Part shown: positions 36,545-45,268 of the stretch, piece after piece
Layout: each line of letters starts with the position of its first letter
How positions within the stretch are numbered: position 1 is the first letter of the stretch
Assembly: GCA_001508335.1 (NCBI GenBank)
Contig: LGFX01000001.1
Coordinates: 124,001 to 188,000 of the forward strand
DNA: 64,000 nucleotides
Reading direction: 5' to 3'
DNA from: a candidate division TA06 bacterium 32_111
GTDB taxonomy: Bacteria > Hydrothermota > 32-111
Made by a program: the position numbers and the translations under genes
Notes under the pieces: generated by a model
What the model saw: the letters and a program-made list of their open reading frames with translations, nothing else
The model's database searches: none
Told to the model about the DNA's origin: nothing

Positions 36545-39266
36545 AAAGAAAGAGGAAGAAAAGGTTTTAAAAGAACTTGCAGAAGAGATAAAAGTTAAAA
36601 GTAATGAGATAATCAAGTTCCTTAATAAAAAAGGTATAAAAAATTTAGAAGAGGATTTTTTAATCGATACTGATACTGTTAAAGAGATAAAGAAACATTT
36701 TAAAGAGTTAGCTAAGAAAAAAAATAATAAGAAAAAAAGTGTAACAAAAAAAGAAAAAACTGAAAAAGATGAGAAAGAAAAAAAGAAGAGAACTCCCTCT
36801 AAAAGTGAAAAAACTGGAAAGAAGAAAAAAACAACAAAGGGCAAGGCAAAAGAAGTTGTAGAGGAAGAAGAGAATAAAGAGGATGAGGAAAACCCAAAAA
36901 AGCCAAAAAGAAAATTCTCTCGTATAGAATTTTCAAGAGAAGAAAAAGAGGAAGAAAAAAAGATTGAAATAGAAGAAAAGGTTGAAGAAGAAAAAGTTGT
37001 TGAAGAGATAAAGAAAGAAGAAAGAATTGAAGAAAAAATCCCAAAACATGATGAAGAGGTAAAAGACTCTGAGAAAGTAAAAGGGAAACAATCAGAAGTG
37101 AAACCTTCGGAACAAAGAGGTAACTTCAACATCAACGATATGCAAGAGGTTGAAGTAGAAAAGAAGGAAACTGCCGAAAAGAAGAAAATAGAAAGTCAGA
37201 AGGTTGAAAAGAAACCACCATTCGGGAAAAAAGTTGGAAAGTACGAAAAGCATGAAAGGAAAGATTTCCGTTACAAAGGAAAAACTGATTATCCACCAAA
37301 GTTTGAAGAGGTAAAACCTATTGTTGAACCTGAAAAAAAGTTTGTTACCTCGGAAGAGATAACCAAAGGTAAAAAAGGAAAAAAGAAAAAAGTTATAGAT
37401 CAAAAGGTTATTGAAAAATCTATTCAAAAAACTATTAAAGCTATAAGAGCCGGAGAACTTTCACATAAGAAAAAATATAAAGAGAAACCCAAAGATGCAC
37501 AAGAGAAAAGTGAAACAAAAAGAATATCAATTTCAGATTTTATAGTTCTTTCAGATTTAGCCGAAAGAATTAATCTCGATCCAGTTGAACTTATTGAAAA
37601 AGGCATTGAACTTGGGCTAATGGTAACGATAAACCAGAGAATAGATTTTGAGACAGCATCTTTACTACTTATGGAATTTGGGTACGATGTTGAAAAAATA
37701 GCACCAGAAATTGAAGAGACAACTAAAAAGGAAGAGGAAGAAGAAAAACAAAAGTATGAACTCATAAAAAGGCCACCTGTTATAACGATAATGGGTCATG
37801 TTGATCATGGAAAAACAACTTTAATCGACTTTTTAAGAAAATCAAGAATAACCGATTCCGAATATGGTAAAATAACTCAGGATCTGGGTGCTTACACAGT
37901 AAATACAAAACATGGATTGATTACAATTCTCGATACTCCAGGTCATGAAGCTTTCACTGCTATGAGAGCAAGGGGTGCGCAGATAACCGATATAGCGGTT
38001 ATCGTTATAGCGGCTAACGATGGAGTTCAACCACAAACTATAGAAGCGATTAACCATTGTAAACTTGCGAATGTTCCGATAATAATCGCAATAAATAAAA
38101 TAGATCTACCTGAAAGTGATATAAATAGAGTGAAAAGGGAACTACTCAATATAAATGTAATTCTCGATGAATTTGGTGGAAATGTCCCTGTTGTTGCCAT
38201 CTCTGCAAAAACCGGAAAAAACGTTGACGAGTTACTTGAAACTATTGCGATTCAGGCAGAATTACTCGATCTGAAAGCGCCCTATGAAGGCACTGTTAAA
38301 GGAACTGTTATAGAGATAAAACAGGATAAAGGTCTCGGTGCGATTTTCAACTGTATTATTCAAAAGGGTTCACTCAAAAAGAATGATTTCTTTGTAGTTG
38401 GAAAAGTTTATGGAAAAGTAAGGAAGATGTTGAACGAATTTAAACAGGAAGTAAAACAGGCCACTCCAGGAATACCAATAATGATAGTTGGTGCTAACGA
38501 ATTACCTGAAGTTGGAGATATTTTAACAACCGTTGAAAACGAAAAGATTGCAAAGGATATTGCAAGGGAAAGGTATTTTGCTTACAGGGAGCAACTTCTT
38601 AAAAAGAGAGAGATAACTTCCCTTGATGGTTTTGAAAAACAACTTGAGATAATGAAGAAAAAGGAACTGAATATAATCATCAAAGGGAAATCTTATGGTT
38701 CGATAGAAGCCCTCGCTGATTCCTTACAGATGTTATCAAATGAAGATGCTATCGTTAATGTTGTTCTGAAAGATGTTGGAATTGTTACAGAAAACGATGT
38801 TAATGCAGCAATAGCATCAAAAGGAATGATAATTGCCTTTGATACTTCTGTTGATTCTAATGCAAGAACAAAAGCCAAAAGTGAAGGTATAATAATAAAA
38901 CAGTACAATGTAATTTACGATGTGATAGATGATATTAAGAATGCTTTAAAATCTTTCAAAGAGGTTGTTTATGAAAATAAAATTATTGGAACAGCAGAAG
39001 TAAGAGAACTCTTTAAAATATCAAGGTTGGGAACAATAGCAGGGCTTTACGTTCTTGATGGAAAAATAGTTCGTAATTCTATGATAAATATTTTAAGAAA
39101 TGGGAATGACCTTGGGTCATATTCTATAAAAACTTTAAAAAGATTCAAAGATGATGTTAAAGAGGTTGAAGCTGGATACGAATGTGCGGTTTTACTCGAT
39201 GGCTTCGATGATATTGAAAAGGGTGATATATTCAAATGTATCATTAAAGTTGAAAAGAAAGATTAA
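36537..39266 (+). CDS. infB: Translation initiation factor IF-2
   Basis: 'ITIMGHVDHGKTTLIDFLRKS', 'ILDTPGHEAFTAMRARGAQ', 'NKIDLP'; long K/E-rich N-terminus. Confidence 0.98.
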   Translation: MAKKKEEEKVLKELAEEIKVKSNEIIKFLNKKGIKNLEEDFLIDTDTVKEIKKHFKELAKKKNNKKKSVTKKEKTEKDEKEKKKRTPSKSEKTGKKKKTTKGKAKEVVEEEENKEDEENPKKPKRKFSRIEFSREEKEEEKKIEIEEKVEEEKVVEEIKKEERIEEKIPKHDEEVKDSEKVKGKQSEVKPSEQRGNFNINDMQEVEVEKKETAEKKKIESQKVEKKPPFGKKVGKYEKHERKDFRYKGKTDYPPKFEEVKPIVEPEKKFVTSEEITKGKKGKKKKVIDQKVIEKSIQKTIKAIRAGELSHKKKYKEKPKDAQEKSETKRISISDFIVLSDLAERINLDPVELIEKGIELGLMVTINQRIDFETASLLLMEFGYDVEKIAPEIEETTKKEEEEEKQKYELIKRPPVITIMGHVDHGKTTLIDFLRKSRITDSEYGKITQDLGAYTVNTKHGLITILDTPGHEAFTAMRARGAQITDIAVIVIAANDGVQPQTIEAINHCKLANVPIIIAINKIDLPESDINRVKRELLNINVILDEFGGNVPVVAISAKTGKNVDELLETIAIQAELLDLKAPYEGTVKGTVIEIKQDKGLGAIFNCIIQKGSLKKNDFFVVGKVYGKVRKMLNEFKQEVKQATPGIPIMIVGANELPEVGDILTTVENEKIAKDIARERYFAYREQLLKKREITSLDGFEKQLEIMKKKELNIIIKGKSYGSIEALADSLQMLSNEDAIVNVVLKDVGIVTENDVNAAIASKGMIIAFDTSVDSNARTKAKSEGIIIKQYNVIYDVIDDIKNALKSFKEVVYENKIIGTAEVRELFKISRLGTIAGLYVLDGKIVRNSMINILRNGNDLGSYSIKTLKRFKDDVKEVEAGYECAVLLDGFDDIEKGDIFKCIIKVEKKD

Positions 39267-39547
39267 TGAAAATCACAACGTTAAAAATAGAACTTTTTAT
39301 CAAAGAATCGCAAAGTTTAAAAGATAAGAGGAGAGTCATAAAATCTCTAATCGATAGGATAAAAAATAGGTACAATGTATCCATAGCGGAGGTTGGAGAT
39401 AACGATTCTTACAAAAAATCTACAATTGGTCTTGCATTGGTTTCTAACGATGTAAAATTCAACGATAGGCAGGCAAAAGAGATTTTAGATTTTATTTATG
39501 CAAACCCTTTTGTAATAATAGTTAAAAGTGAGACGGAAATATGGTAA
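39266..39547 (+). CDS. DUF503 / YlxP-like protein
   Basis: 'IELFIKESQSLKDKRRVIKSLIDRIKNRYNVSIAEVGDND'. Confidence 0.9.
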   Translation: MKITTLKIELFIKESQSLKDKRRVIKSLIDRIKNRYNVSIAEVGDNDSYKKSTIGLALVSNDVKFNDRQAKEILDFIYANPFVIIVKSETEIW

Positions 39548-39894
39548 GTGAAAGAAGACATAAAAGGATAGAGTCTGAAATTTTAAAAGTGGTTTCAATT
39601 TCTCTTGAATACATAAAAGACCCGAAATTGAAATTAATCACTTTTACAAGAGTAGAGGTTACAGATGATTTGAAATACGCAACAATCTTTTATTTAGCAC
39701 ACAAAAGGAAAGATTATATTCCGGTCCATCTTGAAAAAGCTAAAGGTTTTTTTAGGAGACATATAAGTGAAGAAGTAAATTTAAGAAAAACTCCTGAAAT
39801 TAAATTCAAATATGATGATGGACTAGAATACCAGTTAAAAATAGAAAATATACTGCAAGAGTTAAAAGATGAAAAAGATAGTAGAGAAGATTAA
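39541..39894 (+). CDS. rbfA: Ribosome-binding factor A
   Basis: 'RRHKRIESEILKVVSISLEYIKDPKLKLITFTRVEVTDDLKYATIFY'. Confidence 0.92.
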   Translation: MVSERRHKRIESEILKVVSISLEYIKDPKLKLITFTRVEVTDDLKYATIFYLAHKRKDYIPVHLEKAKGFFRRHISEEVNLRKTPEIKFKYDDGLEYQLKIENILQELKDEKDSRED

Positions 39895-40825
39895 AAGAGC
39901 GAATAAAATCCTAATTGTTTCACATAAAAGACCTGATGGGGATTCGATTGGATCACAGTTAGGGCTGATACTCGCATTAAAAAATATTAAGAAAAGTATA
40001 TACTGTCTAAATGAGGATGAAGTCCCGGAAACTTTTCTTTTTTTAAAAGGTTGTGAATTCATAAAAAAAGAATTCCCGTTGAATAAAAAATTTGACCTTA
40101 TAGTGTCCCTTGACATGTCAGATCTATCAAGAACCGGGGAAAGGATAGAGAAATTTTTAAAAGAATTGTTGGAGAAAAAAGTTTTTCTTATTAACATTGA
40201 CCATCATGATTCCAACACAAATTTTGGTAATGAAAATTATGTTGATACACATTCGAGTTCAACTTCAGAAATGGTTTTTAAAATTTTAAAAAAGATGAAT
40301 ACAAAATTTGATAAGGATATAGTTAACTCCCTTTACACTGGAATGGTTTCCGATACTGGTAATTTTCTTTTCGAAAATACAGACTCAGAAACTTTTAAAC
40401 TCGCTTCGAAAATGATTGAATTGGGTGCAGAAAGGCAGAAGATTTCAAATGAGGTTTTCATGTCAAGGCCTTTCCAAAAAGTGAAACTCATTTCAAGAGT
40501 TATCGACAGGGCAAAATTTATTGATGACAAAGTTTATTCCTATATCAAGATTTCAGATTTTAAAGAGTTGAAGGCAAAGAAAGAATATACCGATGGTATT
40601 GTTAATGAACTTTTAAAAATTAAAGGGGTTGGTTTTGCAGTTCTTTTAATAGAGGAAGAAAATGTTATTAGAATCTCATTTAGAAGTAAAATAGAAAAAT
40701 ACAATGCCAACAGTTTTGCAAAAAAATTTAAAGGTGGCGGGCACTATTATGCTGCAGGTGGTAGATCCGAAGATACTATTAATAACACCATCAAACATCT
40801 TGAAAAAGAACTTAACTCATTATGA
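39869..40825 (+). CDS. nrnA: DHH/DHHA1 phosphoesterase (NrnA-like)
   Basis: 'SHKRPDGDSIGSQL', 'NIDHHDSNTNFG', 'KGGGHYYAAGG'. Confidence 0.92.
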   Translation: MKKIVEKIKRANKILIVSHKRPDGDSIGSQLGLILALKNIKKSIYCLNEDEVPETFLFLKGCEFIKKEFPLNKKFDLIVSLDMSDLSRTGERIEKFLKELLEKKVFLINIDHHDSNTNFGNENYVDTHSSSTSEMVFKILKKMNTKFDKDIVNSLYTGMVSDTGNFLFENTDSETFKLASKMIELGAERQKISNEVFMSRPFQKVKLISRVIDRAKFIDDKVYSYIKISDFKELKAKKEYTDGIVNELLKIKGVGFAVLLIEEENVIRISFRSKIEKYNANSFAKKFKGGGHYYAAGGRSEDTINNTIKHLEKELNSL

Positions 40826-41865
40826 AAAAAATTGTTGTTCTTGTAGGGGCGAGACCACAGTTTATCAAACATGCTCCAGTGAATTTAGAGTTAAAAAAAT
40901 TTTTTAAACTTATACTCGTTCATTCAGGTCAACATTATGACTATGCTATGTCGGAGATTTTTTTCAAATCTTTAAAATTACCAGTTCCCGATTATAATTT
41001 AGAAGTTGGTTCTAAATCCCATGCACAACAAACAGGGGAGATAATGGAAAAGTTTGAGAATGTTCTTTTCAAAGAAAAACCTAATGGAGTTGTTGTATAT
41101 GGTGATACGAATACAACTCTTGCTGGTGCAATAACAACTGCAAAATTAAATATTCCTCTTGTTCATATAGAATCTGGACTTCGGAGTAAAAACATCTTTA
41201 TGCCTGAAGAGATAAACAGGATAGTAACCGATAGAATATCAGACTATCTTTTTGCTCCTTCAAAATTAGCTCTTACAAATCTGAAAAAAGAAGGATTGAA
41301 AGGAATATTTTCCGGTGATGTCATGTTCGACCTTTTTCTTATGTGTGAAAAAAATATTGAAAGCAGAATCGGAAAGGATTTAAAAGAAAAAATTGAAGGA
41401 AAAGAGTTTGCACTTCTAACCATACATAGAGAATCAAACACTGAGAAAGAAACTTTAAAAAGAATTTTAAAGAATCTATCGAAGTTGAACTATAGAATAA
41501 TTTTCCCTGTTCATCCAAGAACAAAGAATGTTCTTGAAGGTCAAAAGAATTATAAAAATATAGAATTCATTCAGCCAATAGGTTATTTTGAAACCATATA
41601 TCTTTTAAAAAGATGCAGATTAGTTTTAACAGATTCTGGTGGATTACAGAAGGAAGCATATTTCGCAAGAAAACTATGTGTAACACTTAGAGGTGAAACT
41701 GAGTGGGAGGAAACTGTTAAAGCAGGTTACAACATACTTTCTCCATTTGGTGAAAATGTTGATGAAAATATTGAAAAAAATTTTAAGAAAAAAAAGTATG
41801 AAAATTTTTATGGTCATGGAAACGCATCAAAAATAATAGCAAGTAAATTGAAGGAGTCATTATGA
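40822..41865 (+). CDS. wecB: UDP-N-acetylglucosamine 2-epimerase
   Basis: 'GARPQFIKHAPV', 'GDTNTTLAGAITTAKLNIPLVHIESGLRS', 'LTDSGGLQKEAYF'. Confidence 0.9.
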   Translation: MKKIVVLVGARPQFIKHAPVNLELKKFFKLILVHSGQHYDYAMSEIFFKSLKLPVPDYNLEVGSKSHAQQTGEIMEKFENVLFKEKPNGVVVYGDTNTTLAGAITTAKLNIPLVHIESGLRSKNIFMPEEINRIVTDRISDYLFAPSKLALTNLKKEGLKGIFSGDVMFDLFLMCEKNIESRIGKDLKEKIEGKEFALLTIHRESNTEKETLKRILKNLSKLNYRIIFPVHPRTKNVLEGQKNYKNIEFIQPIGYFETIYLLKRCRLVLTDSGGLQKEAYFARKLCVTLRGETEWEETVKAGYNILSPFGENVDENIEKNFKKKKYENFYGHGNASKIIASKLKESL

Positions 41866-43403
41866 AAATTGAAAACGCTTTAATCTCTCTATACAATAAA
41901 GAAGGCATCGAGGACCTTCTCGAAATTTTGAAAAAATATTCTGTAAACATATATGCTACAAGTTCCACAGCAAAGTATGTAAAGGAAACTGGTTATGATG
42001 TTCATCAAACGGAAGAGATAACCGGAATAAGTGAAATTCTTGGGGGAAGAGTAAAAACATTGAATACGGATCTTTTCGCTGGAATTTTAGCAAGAAAAGA
42101 TAAGGATGATACTTCAAAAATTAAAGTCCTTTTCGACCTTGTTGTTGTTGATCTTTATCCATTCGAAGAGTATTTTAAAAATTCTAAAAATCCAAAAGAA
42201 GATTTAGATGAACTAATAGAGAAGATAGATATTGGTGGAGTTTCCTTGATAAGGGCTGCTGCAAAAAATTTCAAATATGTTGGAATTATAGTTGATAAAA
42301 ACGATTATAAAACTATTGCAAAACACATTGATGAGAATGAAGGTTCAATTACAGATTACACATTATCTTTACTCGCTCAAAAGGCTTTCAACAGGGTTAT
42401 TGAATACGATTCAACTATTTTCAAATTTTTTAGCATAATCAATGAAAACGAATCTATGTTGCCTAACAGTTTAAACCTAATTTTAAAAAAGAAATCTGAT
42501 CTCAGATATGGTGAAAATCCTCATCAAAAAGGGTCGCTCTATGTTGTAAGTGGATGTAAAAACTCGCTTGCGGATCTTAAGGTTATACAGGGTAAGGAGA
42601 TGTCATTTAACAACTATCTTGATCTTGATGCGGCTATCAACATATCTTTATCTTTTGAGATGCCAGCATGTTCAATAATCAAGCATTGTAATCCCTGTGG
42701 AGTTGGAGTTGGAGATATTATTTCAGATGCTTTTCAGTACGCTCACATTTCTGATCCAAAATCAGCTTTCGGTGGTATAATAGCTTTAAATCGCCAATGT
42801 GATGAAGAGACAGCTGAAATGATAAGTCCTCTTTTCATGGAAGTTCTTTATGCTCCATCTTTTTCCGAAAATTCTTTAAAGATTTTATCCAAGAAAAAGA
42901 ATCTTAGAATAGTTGAAGGAGATGTTGAAATAAAGAAGGAAATCGAACTTAGATCCCTTTCTGGTTGTTATCTTGCACAAAATAAGGATAACCTTCAGGA
43001 TAATACTTCCTTCTTTCAGGTTGTCACAGAGAAACAACCAACTGAAAAAGAGTGGGCTGCAATATATTTCGGATGGAAAGTTGTTAGGTTCGTTAAATCT
43101 AACGCTATAGTTGTTGCTACACCTAATAGAACTATGGGAATATGTGGCGGACAAACATCAAGAGTCGATGCTGTTGAAATAGCCTTGAAAAGATCTGGTG
43201 GCATGGCTGCTTATACAGGTGGTTCAGCGCTCGCTTCAGATGGATTTTTCCCGTTCAGAGACTCTATAGATATAATTGCAAAAGAAGGGATATATGCTAT
43301 AGTTCAACCTGGTGGCTCAATAAAAGATAAAGAGGTAATAGAAGCGTGTAATGAGCATGGTATATCTATGGTATTTACAAATGTAAGACATTTTAAACAT
43401 TGA
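41862..43403 (+). CDS. purH: Bifunctional AICAR transformylase/IMP cyclohydrolase
   Basis: 'GGRVKTLNTDLFAGILARKD', 'LRYGENPHQKGSLY', 'IIKHCNPCGVGVG'. Confidence 0.96.
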   Translation: MKIENALISLYNKEGIEDLLEILKKYSVNIYATSSTAKYVKETGYDVHQTEEITGISEILGGRVKTLNTDLFAGILARKDKDDTSKIKVLFDLVVVDLYPFEEYFKNSKNPKEDLDELIEKIDIGGVSLIRAAAKNFKYVGIIVDKNDYKTIAKHIDENEGSITDYTLSLLAQKAFNRVIEYDSTIFKFFSIINENESMLPNSLNLILKKKSDLRYGENPHQKGSLYVVSGCKNSLADLKVIQGKEMSFNNYLDLDAAINISLSFEMPACSIIKHCNPCGVGVGDIISDAFQYAHISDPKSAFGGIIALNRQCDEETAEMISPLFMEVLYAPSFSENSLKILSKKKNLRIVEGDVEIKKEIELRSLSGCYLAQNKDNLQDNTSFFQVVTEKQPTEKEWAAIYFGWKVVRFVKSNAIVVATPNRTMGICGGQTSRVDAVEIALKRSGGMAAYTGGSALASDGFFPFRDSIDIIAKEGIYAIVQPGGSIKDKEVIEACNEHGISMVFTNVRHFKH

Positions 43404-43410
43404 GGTGAAT

Positions 43411-44418
43411 ATGGGATTTCCTGTTTATAGAAAAAGAAAACCAGTTATAGGAATTGCTTTAGGATCTGGTGCTGCTAAAGGTTACGCCCATATAGGGGTT
43501 TTAAAAGTCCTTGAAGATTTGAAGATTAAACCGGATATAATAACTGGAACATCTATGGGGGCTCTTGTTGGAGCATTGTATGCTTCCGGTTATCTTTCAA
43601 AGGACATTGAAGAACTAGCAAATAAAATAGATAAAAAGGAAGTAAAAAAATTATTCAAAATAACTTTTGATGGTGCTGGACTAGTTAATGGAGAATTACT
43701 TAACAAATATATAGATTCTTTGCTCCCGGTTGAAACTTTCGATAAGTTGAAAATCACTTTCGGTTGTGTAGCGTGCAACATAATAGATGGAAGAGAGTTT
43801 AATTTCACAAAAGGTTTTTTAAGAGATGCTGTAAGGGCTTCAATATCGATCCCCGGTATTATTACTCCCAAAATATTAAAAAATTATGCTCTTGTTGATG
43901 GGGGTTTAGTTAATCCTGTTCCTGTATCATTATGTAGAAAACTTGGAGCTAATATAGTTATCGCTGTGAACGTCTTGCATACGCCTGTTTTAAAATGTAA
44001 ATGTACAGATTTCCCTGTAGTCGAAAAAGTTGCTGAATATGGATTACAGAAGGGAGAAAAAATAACAAACTTTAATGAGAAAATTAAATCTATGATAAAA
44101 CAGGAATTGGAGGTTATCGAGAATAAAGCAAAAATTATTGGTTCACTTTTAAATCTAAACGATAAATTGAATATAATCGATGTTATTTCCCAGACATTTA
44201 TGATTGCTGAGTCCAATCTTGCTAACTTTAGGTTGAGTGTCGATAAACCGGACTTTTTAATACAACCTGATATGAGTTCTATAAAACATTTCGATTTCTA
44301 TAAGTCTAATGAAGCTATTCTTTTAGGTGAGAAGGAGATGTGGAAATACGCAGCGGAAAGTAAATTAGTGGATAGGTTAAAAAACTATGAGCCAACTAAA
44401 AGATTTATACAAAGATAG
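43411..44418 (+). CDS. Patatin-like phospholipase
   Basis: 'IALGSGAAKGYAHIGVLKVLED', 'GTSMGALVGALYASGY', 'DGGLVNPVPVSL'; ATG 43411 preferred over GTG 43405. Confidence 0.92.
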   Translation: MGFPVYRKRKPVIGIALGSGAAKGYAHIGVLKVLEDLKIKPDIITGTSMGALVGALYASGYLSKDIEELANKIDKKEVKKLFKITFDGAGLVNGELLNKYIDSLLPVETFDKLKITFGCVACNIIDGREFNFTKGFLRDAVRASISIPGIITPKILKNYALVDGGLVNPVPVSLCRKLGANIVIAVNVLHTPVLKCKCTDFPVVEKVAEYGLQKGEKITNFNEKIKSMIKQELEVIENKAKIIGSLLNLNDKLNIIDVISQTFMIAESNLANFRLSVDKPDFLIQPDMSSIKHFDFYKSNEAILLGEKEMWKYAAESKLVDRLKNYEPTKRFIQR

Positions 44419-45268
44419 ATGTTTCCTGTGTGGAAATATGTGTGGAGTAAGAAGGACTGATGGAGAAAGGGGAAAATGCAATTCTGATAACACATTGATG
44501 ATAGCATCAAAAAATCTCCATTTTGGAGAGGAACCACCAATATCAGGGCAAGATGGCTCTGGAACTATATTTTTCTCAAACTGCTCTATGAGATGTATCT
44601 ACTGTCAGAATTATCCCATCTCTCAACTTTCCGTTGGAAATCCAACTGACGAGAAAGGATTGACAGAGATGATTCTTGAACTTCAAAGAAGGGGAGCCCG
44701 TAACATCAATTTTGTGACTCCCACACATTACACCTATCATATTTATAATGTTTTAAAAAATATAAAAGGAAAAGATTTGAAAATCCCTGTTGTATGGAAC
44801 ACATCATCTTTTGAAAATCCAAAGATAGTTGATTATCTTGATGAGATCGTGGATGTTTACCTTTCAGACATAAGGTACTCTAACGATAAGGATGCAAAAA
44901 AATTTTCCTCTGTTGATAACTACACTTCTATAGTTTTTGAAAATGTTAAAAAGTTTTTCAAACAGAAGGGAAATCTTAAAGTGGATGAAGATGGGTATGC
45001 CAAGAAGGGTCTTATAATAAGAATACTTCTTCTTCCCGGAAAGGTTAAAGAAACAAAAGAAATAGTTCGTTTCTGTTATGATAATTTTGGAAAAGATATC
45101 TATCTTTCTTTGATGTCACAGTACACGCCATATTTTAAAGCACTCGAAGATCCTTTGTTGAAAAGAAAAGTTTACAGTTACGAATATGAGGAGATAGTTG
45201 AGTATGCAGACTGTTTAGGCCTTGAGAACTCTTTTATACAGGAGTTTGAAAATCTGGAGGAAAGATGA
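44387..45268 (+). CDS. Radical SAM protein, pyruvate-formate-lyase-activating-enzyme-like
   Basis: 'TIFFSNCSMRCIYCQNYPISQ' (CxxxCxxC). Confidence 0.9.
   Translation: MSQLKDLYKDRCFLCGNMCGVRRTDGERGKCNSDNTLMIASKNLHFGEEPPISGQDGSGTIFFSNCSMRCIYCQNYPISQLSVGNPTDEKGLTEMILELQRRGARNINFVTPTHYTYHIYNVLKNIKGKDLKIPVVWNTSSFENPKIVDYLDEIVDVYLSDIRYSNDKDAKKFSSVDNYTSIVFENVKKFFKQKGNLKVDEDGYAKKGLIIRILLLPGKVKETKEIVRFCYDNFGKDIYLSLMSQYTPYFKALEDPLLKRKVYSYEYEEIVEYADCLGLENSFIQEFENLEER

Noticed and set aside
36530-37135. 201-aa Ser/Phe-rich minus-strand ORF and neighbours opposite infB
   Set aside because: Antisense artefact of the Lys/Glu-rich repetitive IF-2 N-terminus
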